Below, piece after piece: positions 1 through 9,472 of a DNA stretch of 64,000 nucleotides. Origin of the DNA: an uncultured Prevotellaceae bacterium (lineage in GTDB: Bacteria; Bacteroidota; Bacteroidia; Bacteroidales; Bacteroidaceae); assembly GCA_902778535.1 (NCBI GenBank), contig CACYYG010000014.1, positions 1 through 64,000 of the forward strand. The letters run 5' to 3'. Below the pieces are notes generated by a model. It was given only the letters and a program-made list of their open reading frames with translations, had not been told where the DNA came from and made no database searches. A program made the position numbers and the translations under genes. The first letter of the stretch is position 1. Each line of letters begins with the position of its first letter.

Positions 1-229
1 AGACAACCTCGTCGCTACGCTCCGAGAACGTCTGAGTCCTACAGAGAGGGATGTCTATTTTCTACTCCAAGAAATTGCACTTCTATCTTGAAAGTATACA
101 AAAGTACTTCGAGCATTGCTCATAATTAGCTAATAATAGTCAGGAAGGCATTATCGTGGCCAACGCTAGCTGTAAAAAACCGCAAATTACGGCAAAATTA
201 CAGTTGCGAAGAAAAAAAGTGGCCAAAAA
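1..229. other. Left-edge intergenic stretch, no gene seen
   Basis: No convincing coding region is visible. A minus-strand -7 element TACTTTTG (bases 99-106) has the Bacteroidetes TAnnTTTG form and would fire leftwards out of the window, but no good -33 partner and no start codon are seen within the window. A short plus-strand reading frame across the tRNA is an artefact of the tRNA sequence. Confidence 0.4.
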
Positions 230-261
230 TTTGGTCGATTCAAAAAATGTGAGTACCTTTG
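230..261 (+). promoter_or_regulatory. Promoter of tRNA-Lys
   Basis: TTTG at 230-233 and TACCTTTG at 254-261 are separated by 20 nt. This is an exact match to the Bacteroidetes primary-sigma consensus (TTTG, 19-21 nt, TAnnTTTG). The tRNA begins 21 nt downstream. Confidence 0.8.
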
Positions 262-281
262 CACCCGCAAAACGAAAGGAT

Positions 282-354
282 GCACCCGTAGCTCAGTTGG
301 TAGAGCACCTGACTCTTAATCAGGGTGTCCAGGGTTCGAGCCCCTGCGGGACAG
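282..354 (+). tRNA. tRNA-Lys (anticodon CUU)
   Basis: The cloverleaf reads cleanly: D arm GCTC/GAGC, anticodon stem CCTGA/TCAGG with loop CTCTTAA (anticodon CTT), a five-base variable loop, and T arm CAGGG/CCCTG with loop TTCGAGC. The oddity is the acceptor stem. Its 5' strand is GCACCCG and its 3' strand CGGGACA, so only the inner four pairs form and the outer three (G-A, C-C, A-A) do not. No CCA is encoded. A good promoter lies just upstream, so it is probably transcribed, but whether it folds into an active tRNA is uncertain. See findings. Confidence 0.8.
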
Positions 355-510
355 ACTAAATAGTTTGTCACTTCTTCGTTGTAAATAAGGTGGAAGCGTT
401 CACGTCAGAATTACAGCGATAAAGTTAATGATAATTTTGCAGAACAACAAAACTTCGGCTATTTTTTGTTCATTATATCTCGGAAATAAAAAAGAAAAAA
501 CTTTTTTCTT

Positions 511-541
511 TTTGTATTTTGCTCGCTTATTCGTATCTTTG
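511..541 (+). promoter_or_regulatory. Promoter of dxs
   Basis: TTTG at 511-514 and TATCTTTG at 534-541 lie 19 nt apart. Transcription would start near 547, which rules out the upstream TTG at 519 as a start codon and supports the GTG at 567. A further -7-like word, TAATTTTG, lies at 432-439. Confidence 0.75.
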
Positions 542-566
542 CAGGCGAATTGCGAAGAATCTAATC

Positions 567-2453
567 GTGGAAACAAAGAAAATTGAGATACTCAACCATA
601 TAGACTATCCGAGTCAACTGCGCGAATTGTCAGTTGAACAACTGCCGCAGGTATGCGATGAGCTGCGACAGACCATCGTTCAAGAGCTGTCGGTCAACCC
701 TGGCCATCTGGCTTCGAGCCTCGGCGTGGTAGAGCTGACGGTGGCCCTGCACTATGTGTTCAACACGCCCGACGACCGCATTGTGTGGGACGTAGGTCAC
801 CAGGCCTATGGCCATAAGATTCTTACTGGCCGACGTGACCTCTTCCACACAAATCGCATGTTGCACGGTCTGCGTCCATTTCCCTCGCCCGAGGAGAGCG
901 AGTACGACGCGTTTATCTGCGGACATGCCTCGAACAGCATCTCTGCCGCACTGGGAATAGCTGTTGCTGATAAGAAAAGAAAGGTCGTTGCCGTCATCGG
1001 CGACGGTGCCTTGAGCGGAGGCCTGGCTTTCGAGGGTTTGAACAATGTGTCGTCGAGTCCTAACGACATGCTCATTATCCTAAATGACAACAACATGTCC
1101 ATCGACCGCTCAGTGGGCGGCATGAAGCAATACCTCTTAGGTCTGAGCACCAACGAAACGTATAACAAGCTGCGCTTTAAGACAGCCCGCTTCCTGCAGC
1201 GTCACGGTATGTTGCACGACGACCGCCGCAAGGGTATCATCCGACTGACCAACGCCTTGAAGAGTGCCATCTCGCACCAGCAGAACATCTTCGACGGCAT
1301 GAACATCCGCTACTTCGGGCCCTTCGACGGCCACAACGTGAAGGAGCTGGTGCGTATTCTGCGTCAGATCAAGGACATGAAGGGGCCGAAACTGTTGCAC
1401 CTGCATACGAAGAAAGGCCACGGCTACGCCCCGTCGGAACATTACACGCCCGTATGGCACGCACCCGGCAAATTTGACCCTGAGACCGGAAAGCTCATCA
1501 AAAGCCACACGGAGGGGGAAAAAATGAAATACCAGGACGTGTTCGGCAAGACGCTGCTTGAGCTGGCTGAGCAAAACCCGCGCATTGTAGGCGTCACGCC
1601 CGCCATGCCCACGGGCTGCTCGATGAACATCATGATGGAGAAAATGCCCGACCGCACTTTCGACGTGGGCATTGCCGAAGGCCACGCCGTCACTTTCTCC
1701 GCCGGCATGGCGAAGGAAGGACTATTGCCCTTCTGCAACATCTACAGCGCCTTCGCCCAGCGAGCTTACGACAATATCATCCACGACGTGGCCATCCTGC
1801 GCCTCAATGTCGTGCTCTGCCTCGACCGCGCCGGTCTGGTGGGCAAGGACGGTCCTACGCATCACGGCGCCTTCGACATGGCCTTCCTGCGTCCCATCCC
1901 CAACCTCACCATCTCCTCGCCCATGAACGAGCATGAGCTGCGCCGCCTGATGTACACGGCTCAGCAGGAGAACATGGGACCATTCGTCATCCGTTATCCG
2001 CGCGACCGCGGCGTCCTCGACGACTGGCAATGTCCTCTCGAGCCCATTCCAGTGGGCAAAGGCCGCAAGCTGCGCGACGGCAACGACGTGGCCGTCCTCA
2101 CCATCGGCCCCATAGGAAATGACGTGGAGGAGTTAGCCGCTTTGGCTTCATTTGCCCACTACGACATGCGTTTCCTCAAGCCCCTCGACGAGGATATTCT
2201 GCACGAAGTGGGCAAGAAGTTCAGCCGCGTCATTACCATCGAAGACGGTGTGCGCAACGGTGGCCTCGGCAGCGCCGTCATGGAATGGATGGGCGACCAC
2301 GACTATCATCCGCACATTACGCGCATGGGCCTGCCCGACAGTTTCGTAGAACATGGCACCATTGAAGAGCTGCGCCAGATTGTCGGGCTTGACAAAGACA
2401 ACATTATCCGGGAAATCAGGAGGAATATGGGCGAAGGGACAAATGTCCTTTAA
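567..2453 (+). CDS. dxs: 1-deoxy-D-xylulose-5-phosphate synthase
   Basis: Condenses pyruvate and glyceraldehyde 3-phosphate to DXP in the cytosol. This is the first step of the MEP isoprenoid pathway and also feeds thiamine and pyridoxal synthesis. The product is 628 residues, normal for the family. The thiamine-diphosphate site is visible as GDGALSGG near residue 145, followed by EGLNN. The transketolase pyrimidine-binding domain and the C-terminal domain (RYPRDRG, IEDGV) follow in order. I chose the GTG at 567, because the longer frame from 519 would start inside the promoter. trkA follows after 22 nt and is probably co-transcribed. Confidence 0.95.
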   Translation: METKKIEILNHIDYPSQLRELSVEQLPQVCDELRQTIVQELSVNPGHLASSLGVVELTVALHYVFNTPDDRIVWDVGHQAYGHKILTGRRDLFHTNRMLHGLRPFPSPEESEYDAFICGHASNSISAALGIAVADKKRKVVAVIGDGALSGGLAFEGLNNVSSSPNDMLIILNDNNMSIDRSVGGMKQYLLGLSTNETYNKLRFKTARFLQRHGMLHDDRRKGIIRLTNALKSAISHQQNIFDGMNIRYFGPFDGHNVKELVRILRQIKDMKGPKLLHLHTKKGHGYAPSEHYTPVWHAPGKFDPETGKLIKSHTEGEKMKYQDVFGKTLLELAEQNPRIVGVTPAMPTGCSMNIMMEKMPDRTFDVGIAEGHAVTFSAGMAKEGLLPFCNIYSAFAQRAYDNIIHDVAILRLNVVLCLDRAGLVGKDGPTHHGAFDMAFLRPIPNLTISSPMNEHELRRLMYTAQQENMGPFVIRYPRDRGVLDDWQCPLEPIPVGKGRKLRDGNDVAVLTIGPIGNDVEELAALASFAHYDMRFLKPLDEDILHEVGKKFSRVITIEDGVRNGGLGSAVMEWMGDHDYHPHITRMGLPDSFVEHGTIEELRQIVGLDKDNIIREIRRNMGEGTNVL

Positions 2454-2475
2454 CTACTTTAACTATACCCACTAT

Positions 2476-3837
2476 ATGAAAATCGTTATTGCCGGCGCAG
2501 GAGCTGTAGGAACTCATCTGTCGAAGCTCCTGTCAACAGAGAACCATAATTGTGTGCTTATCGACGACGATGAGGAGCGCCTGAGCGGTGTCGACTCCAA
2601 CTACGACATCATGGCCGTGTGCGCATCGCCAACCAGTATCCAGACACTGAAGGACGCCGGTACAGGATCGGCCGACCTCTTCGTGGGCGTGACACGCTAC
2701 GAGAGCCGCAACATCACCGCCTGTATGATGGCTCATGCCTTGGGTGCGAAGAAGACGGTGGCGCGCATCGACAACTATGAATACCTGATGCCGCAGAATC
2801 TGGAAATGTTCCGGCAGGTGGGCGTTGACTCGCTGGTATATCCCGAGGTGTTGGCCGCGACGGATATCATCAATGGCCTGAAGCTATCGTGGGTGCGCCA
2901 GCGCTGGGACGTTCACGACGGCGCCCTCGTGCTGCTGGGCATCAAGCTGCGCGACAACTGCCAGATTCTCGACCAGCCCATCAAGGATCTCTGCGGCCCT
3001 GACGACCCATACCACATCGTAGCGCTGAAACGTGGCGGCGAGACCATCATCCCTGGCGGATTAGACATGCTGAAGAGCGGCGACTTAGCCTACTTCATGA
3101 CCACCGGCGAATACGTTCCACATATTAAGCGCATCGTGGGCAAGGCTGAGTATGAGGACGTGCACAACATTATCATTATGGGCGGCGGAAAGACAGCCGT
3201 CAGGGCTGCCCTCACACTACCCGAGCACATGCACGCGAAAATTATTGAAAGTTCACTGGATCGCTGTGAGCGTCTGAACCAGCTCATCGACCGTCCCAAC
3301 GTGATGATTATTCATGGCGACGGCCGCGACCTGGGCCTGCTACACGAGGAAGGCATCAAGAACACACAGGCCTTCGTCTCGCTTACAGGCAATGCTGAGA
3401 CAAACATCCTGGCCTGTCTCACAGCGAAGAAATTAGGAGTACGCAAAACCATCGCCATGGTCGAGAATCTCGACTATGTCTCTATGGCCGAAGGACTCGA
3501 CATCGGCACCATCATCAACAAGAAGACGGTGGCCGCCAGCCACATCTTCCAAATGATGATGAAAGCCGACGTGCGCAACATGAAGTCGCTGATGATGGTC
3601 GACGCCGAAGTTGCAGAGTTTGTGGCTGCCGAAGGCTCTCGCATTACGAAGAATCCCGTGAAGTCGCTCGGTCTGCCGTCAGGCATCGCCATCGGCGGCC
3701 TGGTGCGCGGCAAGCAGGGCATCCTCGTCAACGGCAACACGCAAATTGAGGCCGGCGACAGCGTCATGGTATTCTGTCAACGTCACACCATGGAAAAAGC
3801 CGAGAAATATTTCAAGAAGAGTATTCTGCCTTGGTGA
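2476..3837 (+). CDS. trkA: Trk potassium-uptake regulatory subunit TrkA
   Basis: Peripheral NAD-binding subunit of the Trk/Ktr potassium uptake system. The 453-residue product has the usual duplicated layout of two TrkA_N Rossmann halves, each followed by a TrkA_C domain. The first dinucleotide motif is GAGAVG near residue 7, the second GGGKTA in the middle. The reading frame extends further upstream inside dxs, but the ATG at 2476 gives the canonical MKIVIAGAG start. In Bacteroides relatives I recall trkA being followed by the channel gene trkH. Here no trkH follows, and the next sequence is a minus-strand pseudogene. Confidence 0.92.
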   Translation: MKIVIAGAGAVGTHLSKLLSTENHNCVLIDDDEERLSGVDSNYDIMAVCASPTSIQTLKDAGTGSADLFVGVTRYESRNITACMMAHALGAKKTVARIDNYEYLMPQNLEMFRQVGVDSLVYPEVLAATDIINGLKLSWVRQRWDVHDGALVLLGIKLRDNCQILDQPIKDLCGPDDPYHIVALKRGGETIIPGGLDMLKSGDLAYFMTTGEYVPHIKRIVGKAEYEDVHNIIIMGGGKTAVRAALTLPEHMHAKIIESSLDRCERLNQLIDRPNVMIIHGDGRDLGLLHEEGIKNTQAFVSLTGNAETNILACLTAKKLGVRKTIAMVENLDYVSMAEGLDIGTIINKKTVAASHIFQMMMKADVRNMKSLMMVDAEVAEFVAAEGSRITKNPVKSLGLPSGIAIGGLVRGKQGILVNGNTQIEAGDSVMVFCQRHTMEKAEKYFKKSILPW

Positions 3838-3858
3838 GGACAACATCTGTCCATATCA

Positions 3859-4034
3859 TCAGCGTGCCATCTTATAGATGGCTTCCATATCATCGGCCTT
3901 CAGCAAGCACTCTGACCGCCATAATGTACCAGCACTTTCGTGCCGCCATACTTCTTTATCAGATGAGCCACTTGCTCCTCTGACTGTACGCCGAAAACCA
4001 CTTCTGTCGGCGCATAGTAATTAAAGTCCTTCAT
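3859..4034 (-). pseudogene. Remnant of iron-containing alcohol dehydrogenase
   Basis: Reading leftwards from the ATG at 4034 gives about 46 residues typical of the N-terminus of NADPH-dependent Fe-alcohol dehydrogenases of the YqhD/BDH type: MKDFNYYAPTEVVFG, then KKYGGTKVLVHYGGQSA. The frame then shifts, and the last residues before a stop read LKADDMEAIYKMAR, which resembles the C-terminal end of the same family. The middle of the gene, about 1 kb including the metal ligands, is missing, as after a large internal deletion. It lies directly downstream of the ECF S-component gene. The family assignment rests on motif recognition. Confidence 0.7.
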
Positions 4035-4052
4035 AGTTACAAAAACCAGGCA

Positions 4053-4559
4053 TTACGATTTCCAGATTTTCAGGATGGCGTAGGTGCCAAGCACTTGCAG
4101 CAGCAGGCCAGGCCAGCCGATGGTGAAGTCAGCGACGGTGGCAGCGACGTTGCCCGTCAATAGAAATTCAGCAAAAAATTCGAACGCTTTGACAGTTAGC
4201 ACAACACCGACAAGAATCGGCAGGCTGACACTCTTGAAGTATTGTGCAGCCAGTCCGGCGATAATAGCCAGCAACGACAGCTTGACGGCCATTAGTGTCA
4301 TAACGTCGGCAGCAGGCATTCCGAACAAAGCATGGTTCACGATAGGTGAGGCTACAGCCGCGAGCAGCGCTGCACGCCATCCCAACTTATAGGCTCCGGC
4401 CATAATGACCAGCGACAACGGCGAGAAGATGATGCCGCCTTGAGGAATGAGATGGAACAACTGAGGCAGTGCAATGTTACAAGCAATAAACAATGCTGCA
4501 GCCAAGTAGGTAAGTTTCTCGCTGTACGAGAGGGAGTAGAGTCTGATACTTGCTTCCAT
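4053..4559 (-). CDS. ECF-type transporter S component-like membrane protein
   Basis: A 168-residue, strongly hydrophobic protein with about five to six membrane segments, the size and shape of substrate-binding S components of energy-coupling-factor vitamin or metal transporters. No ATPase or T component is nearby, so it would rely on a shared energising module encoded elsewhere. It sits 31 nt downstream of a TonB receptor gene on the same strand. A joint role in bringing one nutrient across both membranes is plausible. The substrate cannot be read from the sequence, and no riboswitch was recognised upstream. Confidence 0.6.
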   Translation of the reverse strand: MEASIRLYSLSYSEKLTYLAAALFIACNIALPQLFHLIPQGGIIFSPLSLVIMAGAYKLGWRAALLAAVASPIVNHALFGMPAADVMTLMAVKLSLLAIIAGLAAQYFKSVSLPILVGVVLTVKAFEFFAEFLLTGNVAATVADFTIGWPGLLLQVLGTYAILKIWKS

Positions 4560-4590
4560 GAGTTTGTGAGTTTATGAGTTATTGTTAAGT

Positions 4591-6504
4591 TTAGAAATGA
4601 ATATTCACTCCAGCCATGAACGTGGCACGAGGCATGGGATAGCCGAGGTTGATCTCGTATTTCTCTGCCAGCAGGTTCTCACCGCGTGCCCAGAGACTGA
4701 CGTTTTTCAAAAGAGCATAGGTGACAGAGGCACTAAGAAGGTTGAAGTCCTCCGTGGTTTCATGCTCTCCCACTGAGGTATAGAGATTCTTAATGGACTG
4801 CAGGCCCAGTGTGGCGAGCCATTTGCCATTACGATAGTCGACACCGAAGTAGTGCATTTGCTCGGGTGCGGCAATGACTTTGTTTTTCATGTGAAGGTAG
4901 GAGTAATTATACGAGGCGCTGAAATGGCGGCTGATGGGGTACTTTCCCTCCAACTCGATGCCCCAGTTTTCAATCTCGCCCGTATTTACGTTCTTGCGGT
5001 TCACGGTCTGAATCATGTTGTCGCCCTTGATATAGAAGACGTTGGCGCCATAGGTCAGGCCGGATGTGCGGTGACGCCACGACAGTTCGTAGTTCCACAG
5101 ACGCTCGGGCTCCAGCTCGGTGTTCGAGGGCGGATAAAGATACATCTCACGCATCGTGGGGTTGCGGAAGCCCTTGCTGGCCATCGCCTTCACCTCGCCC
5201 GTCTTGACAGGCCGGACGACAACGCCACCCTGTGGCACGAACTCTGTGCCCGTGATGCTATGATGATCCACGCGTGCGCCGACATCAACGGTCAGCCATT
5301 CAAGCAGATCCTGACGGAAGTCCACATAGCCGGCAATCTCGTTACGATAGGACTTTCCGCTCTGTTTATTTGGAGTATCAAGCACAGCGCCAGTCTCCTT
5401 CGAAGTATAGTAAGCATTGCCATAGATATGCATATAGTCAACGCCAACTGTCAGGCGATTGCCTTCGAAGAGTCGCGCACTCTGATACCAGCTGACGCCT
5501 GTCAGCGCGTCTTTCGAGCGGAAATAGCGGGCAGTAGGTTTCGTCGGATCGGCTGTTCCATCGTCAATCTTGTGGCGGCCGAAGTTCGAGTAGACCGACA
5601 GGGCGCCGTTTGTCTGTTCGTAGTGGTTTTCGATAGCAGCAGATACGACGCCACGGGTAATCCACTGGTCAGCATCGTATAAGGGAGACGTCTCGGCTCC
5701 TGGATAAGAGGCGTTGAAATGCGTGATGTCAGCACTGACATAGGCATTCCAGTTTGTTGAGAGGTCGTAAGAAAGATTCATATATCCGCCATATTGTTCG
5801 AAGCCCATGCGCGGACGGTGGTTGTCGGTGCGGCCATAATGTGCAGCAACAGTCGAGGCGAAGCGTCCACTGCGTGTTTGATTCGAAGCCTCAGCCTGTA
5901 CTGTACCGTAACTGCCGGCACCCAGCGTCACATTTGTCTTGCTGAAGGTTTCACTGCCTCTGAAGCCGCAAGCGCCCTCATCCAGGATGGCAGCATGACC
6001 TTCACCGAAATTACGGGTCACAATGTTTATCACACCGCCCATCGCATTCGACCCATAGAGCACGCTTGCCGGGCCGCGCAGCACCTCAACGCGCTCGGCC
6101 ATCAGCGTCTGATAGCTGTCAGAGATGGGATGGCCATAGATGCCCTGATACTGCGGATGGCCGTCGATGAGCACCATCAGCTGGCCGGCACCGCCTGTAA
6201 TGCCACGCAGGTTGATGCCGCCTGCGGCTCCCGTCGATACGCCGTAACCCATCATCGAGCGCGACGTGACAAACAGTCCCGGCACTTCACGCATTGCCGT
6301 GGGCAGGATGCTTGTTTGATGCTCAGCAGTCAGCTGGTTGCGGTCAATCACCGTCACCGTCATTGGTAGATGACGCACGTCAGTAGCGTTTCGCGTACCT
6401 GTTACGACAACTTCCTGAATTGCCAGTGAATCATTTTGTGCTGTTGACTCTATCGCAGTCATACCTGCGACGACAACAAATAACAGTTTAAGTCTGTTTG
6501 TCAT
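4591..6504 (-). CDS. TonB-dependent outer-membrane receptor
   Basis: 637-residue receptor with a signal peptide ending at STAQ, a TonB-box-like segment (QEVVVTGTR), a plug domain at about residues 35-150 (with RVEVLRGPASVLYGS and GGVINIVTR) and a 22-strand barrel ending in a terminal Phe. It lacks the N-terminal carboxypeptidase-D-like domain of SusC proteins, so it resembles siderophore, vitamin B12 or haem receptors. The start at 6504 is preferred because a consensus promoter lies 25 nt upstream, while the longer frame would begin inside the neighbouring gene. It is probably transcribed together with the ECF S component. Confidence 0.88.
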   Translation of the reverse strand: MTNRLKLLFVVVAGMTAIESTAQNDSLAIQEVVVTGTRNATDVRHLPMTVTVIDRNQLTAEHQTSILPTAMREVPGLFVTSRSMMGYGVSTGAAGGINLRGITGGAGQLMVLIDGHPQYQGIYGHPISDSYQTLMAERVEVLRGPASVLYGSNAMGGVINIVTRNFGEGHAAILDEGACGFRGSETFSKTNVTLGAGSYGTVQAEASNQTRSGRFASTVAAHYGRTDNHRPRMGFEQYGGYMNLSYDLSTNWNAYVSADITHFNASYPGAETSPLYDADQWITRGVVSAAIENHYEQTNGALSVYSNFGRHKIDDGTADPTKPTARYFRSKDALTGVSWYQSARLFEGNRLTVGVDYMHIYGNAYYTSKETGAVLDTPNKQSGKSYRNEIAGYVDFRQDLLEWLTVDVGARVDHHSITGTEFVPQGGVVVRPVKTGEVKAMASKGFRNPTMREMYLYPPSNTELEPERLWNYELSWRHRTSGLTYGANVFYIKGDNMIQTVNRKNVNTGEIENWGIELEGKYPISRHFSASYNYSYLHMKNKVIAAPEQMHYFGVDYRNGKWLATLGLQSIKNLYTSVGEHETTEDFNLLSASVTYALLKNVSLWARGENLLAEKYEINLGYPMPRATFMAGVNIHF

Positions 6505-6528
6505 TCTAATGCATCTTGTAATTCGGTG

Positions 6529-6560
6529 CAAAATTATGTATAATAATTGGAATAACCAAA
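6529..6560 (-). promoter_or_regulatory. Promoter of the TonB receptor gene
   Basis: On the minus strand TTTG (6560-6557) is followed after 20 nt by TAATTTTG (6536-6529). This is an exact consensus match sitting just after the stop codon of the upstream barrel gene, so the receptor has its own transcription start. Confidence 0.75.
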
Positions 6561-6562
6561 TA

Positions 6563-9466
6563 TCAACGCCGCTGATCGCGATTACCCCACTTTTTATCAT
6601 ATCGTCCCTCGGTGTCAGTCTTGCCACCGAACATGTTCAGACGGTAGCGCACATGAAGCATGGCATACGAGTTAATACTGTTGTAGCGTGTATCGCTGCG
6701 TCCAGTGGCATTGACCCATCGCTCATAGTTGCTCTGCTGGCCCAAGAGGTCGTAGAAGTTAAGCGCAACGATGAGTGCCTTGCTCCGCAGGAAGGTTTTC
6801 GAAATCTGACCGTTCCAAATCAGCTCGTTTGTATTCGACGAAGGGTCGTTGTAGCCTCGTCGGCTGCGCTCATGCAGGTTGCTGCTCACCTCGAAGCCCA
6901 GAGGCAGGCGCAACAGAATCTGTCCGCCATAGTTGAATTGCCACGTGTCGAGGTTGGCTGTGGGTTGCAGCTCATTACGCGAATGTTGGTAGTTGCACCA
7001 GCCGTCGAGCGTCACTTCAAGCCATTCGTTGCGGTAACTCACGTTCAGTCGCTCAGAGACGTTGATGCTGCGTGTGGTGTTTTTCATGGCATCGGCCTTT
7101 GCCTGTGCCACATAGTTCACATAGTTGTTATACCGTGCACGCGAATCGGTGCCTACGTTCCAATGGGCTGTCGAGTCGATGGCAGTGTTGAAGGTAAAGC
7201 CGCCGTTGACGTTCCAGTTGCCATTTATGTTTTCCGGTCGCGAGAGGCTTCCGCCCGTCTCGGCGTTGTAGCGCACAAGGTTTGAGATGGAGTTGCGCAC
7301 ATGGCGGTAGTTGGCATAGACGACGATGGAGCGCTTGTAGCGTGTAATATAGTTATTGTAGTAGAGATTCAGCGAGTTAGTGAACTGCGGCTTCAAGCCC
7401 GGGTTACCCTGCGTGATGTAGAGAGGATTTGAATCGTCAGTGATGTCAAGCAACTGGGTGATATCAGGCTGCTGTGTGTCGCCGCGGTACTGAAGGCGCA
7501 GAGTGCTCTGCTCGCTGAAGTTGTAGTGGAAATCAAGCGTCGGCGTCAGGTTGGTGACATTGCGCACCGTGTCGACGTAGACACCGCGGTAATCCTGAAT
7601 ATAGTTCGAATGTTGCGGCTGTACGAGGATGCCTACGTTGTAGTCATACTTCTCCTGCTTGTAGCGCAGCATCATGCGCAGGTTGTGCGTATAGTTCTTG
7701 TACTCGGAGTAGCGGCTGAGCAAAGGGTCAAGGTAGTCATCAAGGGGCGAGAGGCGCGAGGTGTCATACATGAAATCGCCAAGCCACGGGTCCCACTCAC
7801 GATAGTGGGGCACGATGTCGGCGAAGGGGTTCTGCGTCAGCTGACTGAAGTCGTAGGTCTGGCGGTCGCTCTTGTTGCGGTTAAAACGCAGCTCATAGCT
7901 GGCCTGCAGATGGGCACCTTTCCACAATGGCTCGCTGTAAGTGGCGTTGACCACGTAGCCGCTATTGTCAGTAGGCGTCGTGTTGTAGCGGGCAGTGAAA
8001 TAGGTAGAGTCCTGTCCCGCCTGGTCTTTCACCTGATACAGGTGCACTTCATTGTTCGACGTATTACGCTGCCGGTTGCTTCCGGCACTTCCCTCGAAGC
8101 GCAGCGTGACATTGCGCCCATTCGCATTCAGTCGGCGAAAAAGCTGCAGCATCGCCCAGACGTTCTTGTTCTTGCCGTAGGTGAGGCTCGACTGTGCGTT
8201 GTGGTTGACAAGGTACGGGGTCAAAGAACTCAGTGAACCTAATGGGTCTAACGAGTAGAGGTATGGGTCGTCGGAGAACGTCGCAGCAGTGCTCGTGCTG
8301 GTGCCGTCGCTGGTGCCCATGCTACCGTTGGCACGCATCAGCAGGGTCGTCAACGTGTCTGGCTTCCATTCCACTCGCACGTTGCCCCTCCAGTTGTCGC
8401 TCCTCGACATGCTCTTCGAGTTATTGTTCGAGAAGGTGCGGTAGTCCTGACTGTAGAAGTTTTCGCTGGTATTCTCATTCACGTTGTCGCCGTCGCGGTG
8501 ATTCCAGCGTATGTTGGCGTCCATCTTCAGCCGCTCACCATCGTCATAGTTCAGGTTCGTGCCCAACATCTTGCGGGCGTTCAGTCCGCGCCGGTTCCAC
8601 CAACCGGCATTCTCGTCCTTGTTGTTCAGGTTACCTATGAGCATGAAGCGTGTATTGTCGGTAAAGCTGCTTCCCATGCCACGCGAGGCATAGCGGTGAT
8701 GGGTGCCGCCGGCAATGTCGAGGTTGGTCATGTAGCCGCGGTTCATGCCTTTCTTGATGGTGAAGTCGAGCACAGTTTCCTTCTCTCCGTCGTCGATGCC
8801 TGTGATGCGGGCCTGATCGCTTTGCTGGTCGTAGAACTTCACGTTCTGAATGATGCTCACGGGCAGGTTTTTCAGCGCCGACTCAGTGTCGCCGAGCATG
8901 AATTCCTTGCCATCGAGCAGAATCTTCTTCACCTGCTTGCCGTTGATGGTAATGTTGCCGTCTTCATCCACCTCTGCGCCAGGCATTCGCTTGATGAGTT
9001 CCTCAATGGCCGACCCCTCGGGTGTGCGGTAGGCTTCAGGGTTGTACACCAGTGTATCCTTCCTGGCCACCACCTGCGCAGCCCGTCCTCTTACCACTGC
9101 TTCTTTCAGCATCAGCGTTTCGGGCGCCATCAGCAGCAGGCCCATTTCCTGATTCTGATAGCGGCGCAGAGTTATTTCGCGTTCTATAGTCTGATAGCCT
9201 ATCGATGAAATCTTCAGTTTGTACGTGCCATTCGACGGTGCCTCTATCAGGAATTCTCCTTTTTCGCTGGTCACCGTGCCGCCCACGAAGGTACTGTCAG
9301 AGGCGGTGAACATTTGAATGGTGGCATGAATGATAGGCTCTTTCGAATCGGAATCGACAATTTCGCCACTAATGGTCAGTCGTCGGTTTTCTTCCTGTGC
9401 CATAGCGCCAAGAGCACAAACGAAGCACAGTGCAATGATGGTCGTAAATCTCAATTTATTCTTCAT
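6563..9466 (-). CDS. Large outer-membrane beta-barrel protein with CarboxypepD-like domain
   Basis: 967-residue exported protein. The signal peptide ends near AMAQ. Residues about 30-120 form a carboxypeptidase-regulatory-like Ig domain (ISGEIVD, then SEKGEFLIEAP, SSIGYQT). A plug-like region follows (LIKRMPGAEVDEDG, ING, VKKILLDGKEF), then a barrel of the OMP_b-brl_3 kind. Such proteins are TonB-receptor relatives without a partner SusD. It is the last gene of a run beginning with the SDR gene at 12469, with only 6 nt separating it from the Gfo/Idh/MocA gene. The cargo is unknown. Confidence 0.8.
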   Translation of the reverse strand: MKNKLRFTTIIALCFVCALGAMAQEENRRLTISGEIVDSDSKEPIIHATIQMFTASDSTFVGGTVTSEKGEFLIEAPSNGTYKLKISSIGYQTIEREITLRRYQNQEMGLLLMAPETLMLKEAVVRGRAAQVVARKDTLVYNPEAYRTPEGSAIEELIKRMPGAEVDEDGNITINGKQVKKILLDGKEFMLGDTESALKNLPVSIIQNVKFYDQQSDQARITGIDDGEKETVLDFTIKKGMNRGYMTNLDIAGGTHHRYASRGMGSSFTDNTRFMLIGNLNNKDENAGWWNRRGLNARKMLGTNLNYDDGERLKMDANIRWNHRDGDNVNENTSENFYSQDYRTFSNNNSKSMSRSDNWRGNVRVEWKPDTLTTLLMRANGSMGTSDGTSTSTAATFSDDPYLYSLDPLGSLSSLTPYLVNHNAQSSLTYGKNKNVWAMLQLFRRLNANGRNVTLRFEGSAGSNRQRNTSNNEVHLYQVKDQAGQDSTYFTARYNTTPTDNSGYVVNATYSEPLWKGAHLQASYELRFNRNKSDRQTYDFSQLTQNPFADIVPHYREWDPWLGDFMYDTSRLSPLDDYLDPLLSRYSEYKNYTHNLRMMLRYKQEKYDYNVGILVQPQHSNYIQDYRGVYVDTVRNVTNLTPTLDFHYNFSEQSTLRLQYRGDTQQPDITQLLDITDDSNPLYITQGNPGLKPQFTNSLNLYYNNYITRYKRSIVVYANYRHVRNSISNLVRYNAETGGSLSRPENINGNWNVNGGFTFNTAIDSTAHWNVGTDSRARYNNYVNYVAQAKADAMKNTTRSINVSERLNVSYRNEWLEVTLDGWCNYQHSRNELQPTANLDTWQFNYGGQILLRLPLGFEVSSNLHERSRRGYNDPSSNTNELIWNGQISKTFLRSKALIVALNFYDLLGQQSNYERWVNATGRSDTRYNSINSYAMLHVRYRLNMFGGKTDTEGRYDKKWGNRDQRR

Positions 9467-9472
9467 TATAGT

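Noticed and set aside
156..359. Short plus-strand frame reading PVAQLVEHLTLNQGVQGSSPCG
   Set aside because: It is the translation of the tRNA gene itself, a well-known spurious call.
6505..6562. Cobalamin riboswitch upstream of the TonB receptor
   Set aside because: Only 58 nt separate the genes, too short for the riboswitch, and no B12-box was seen.
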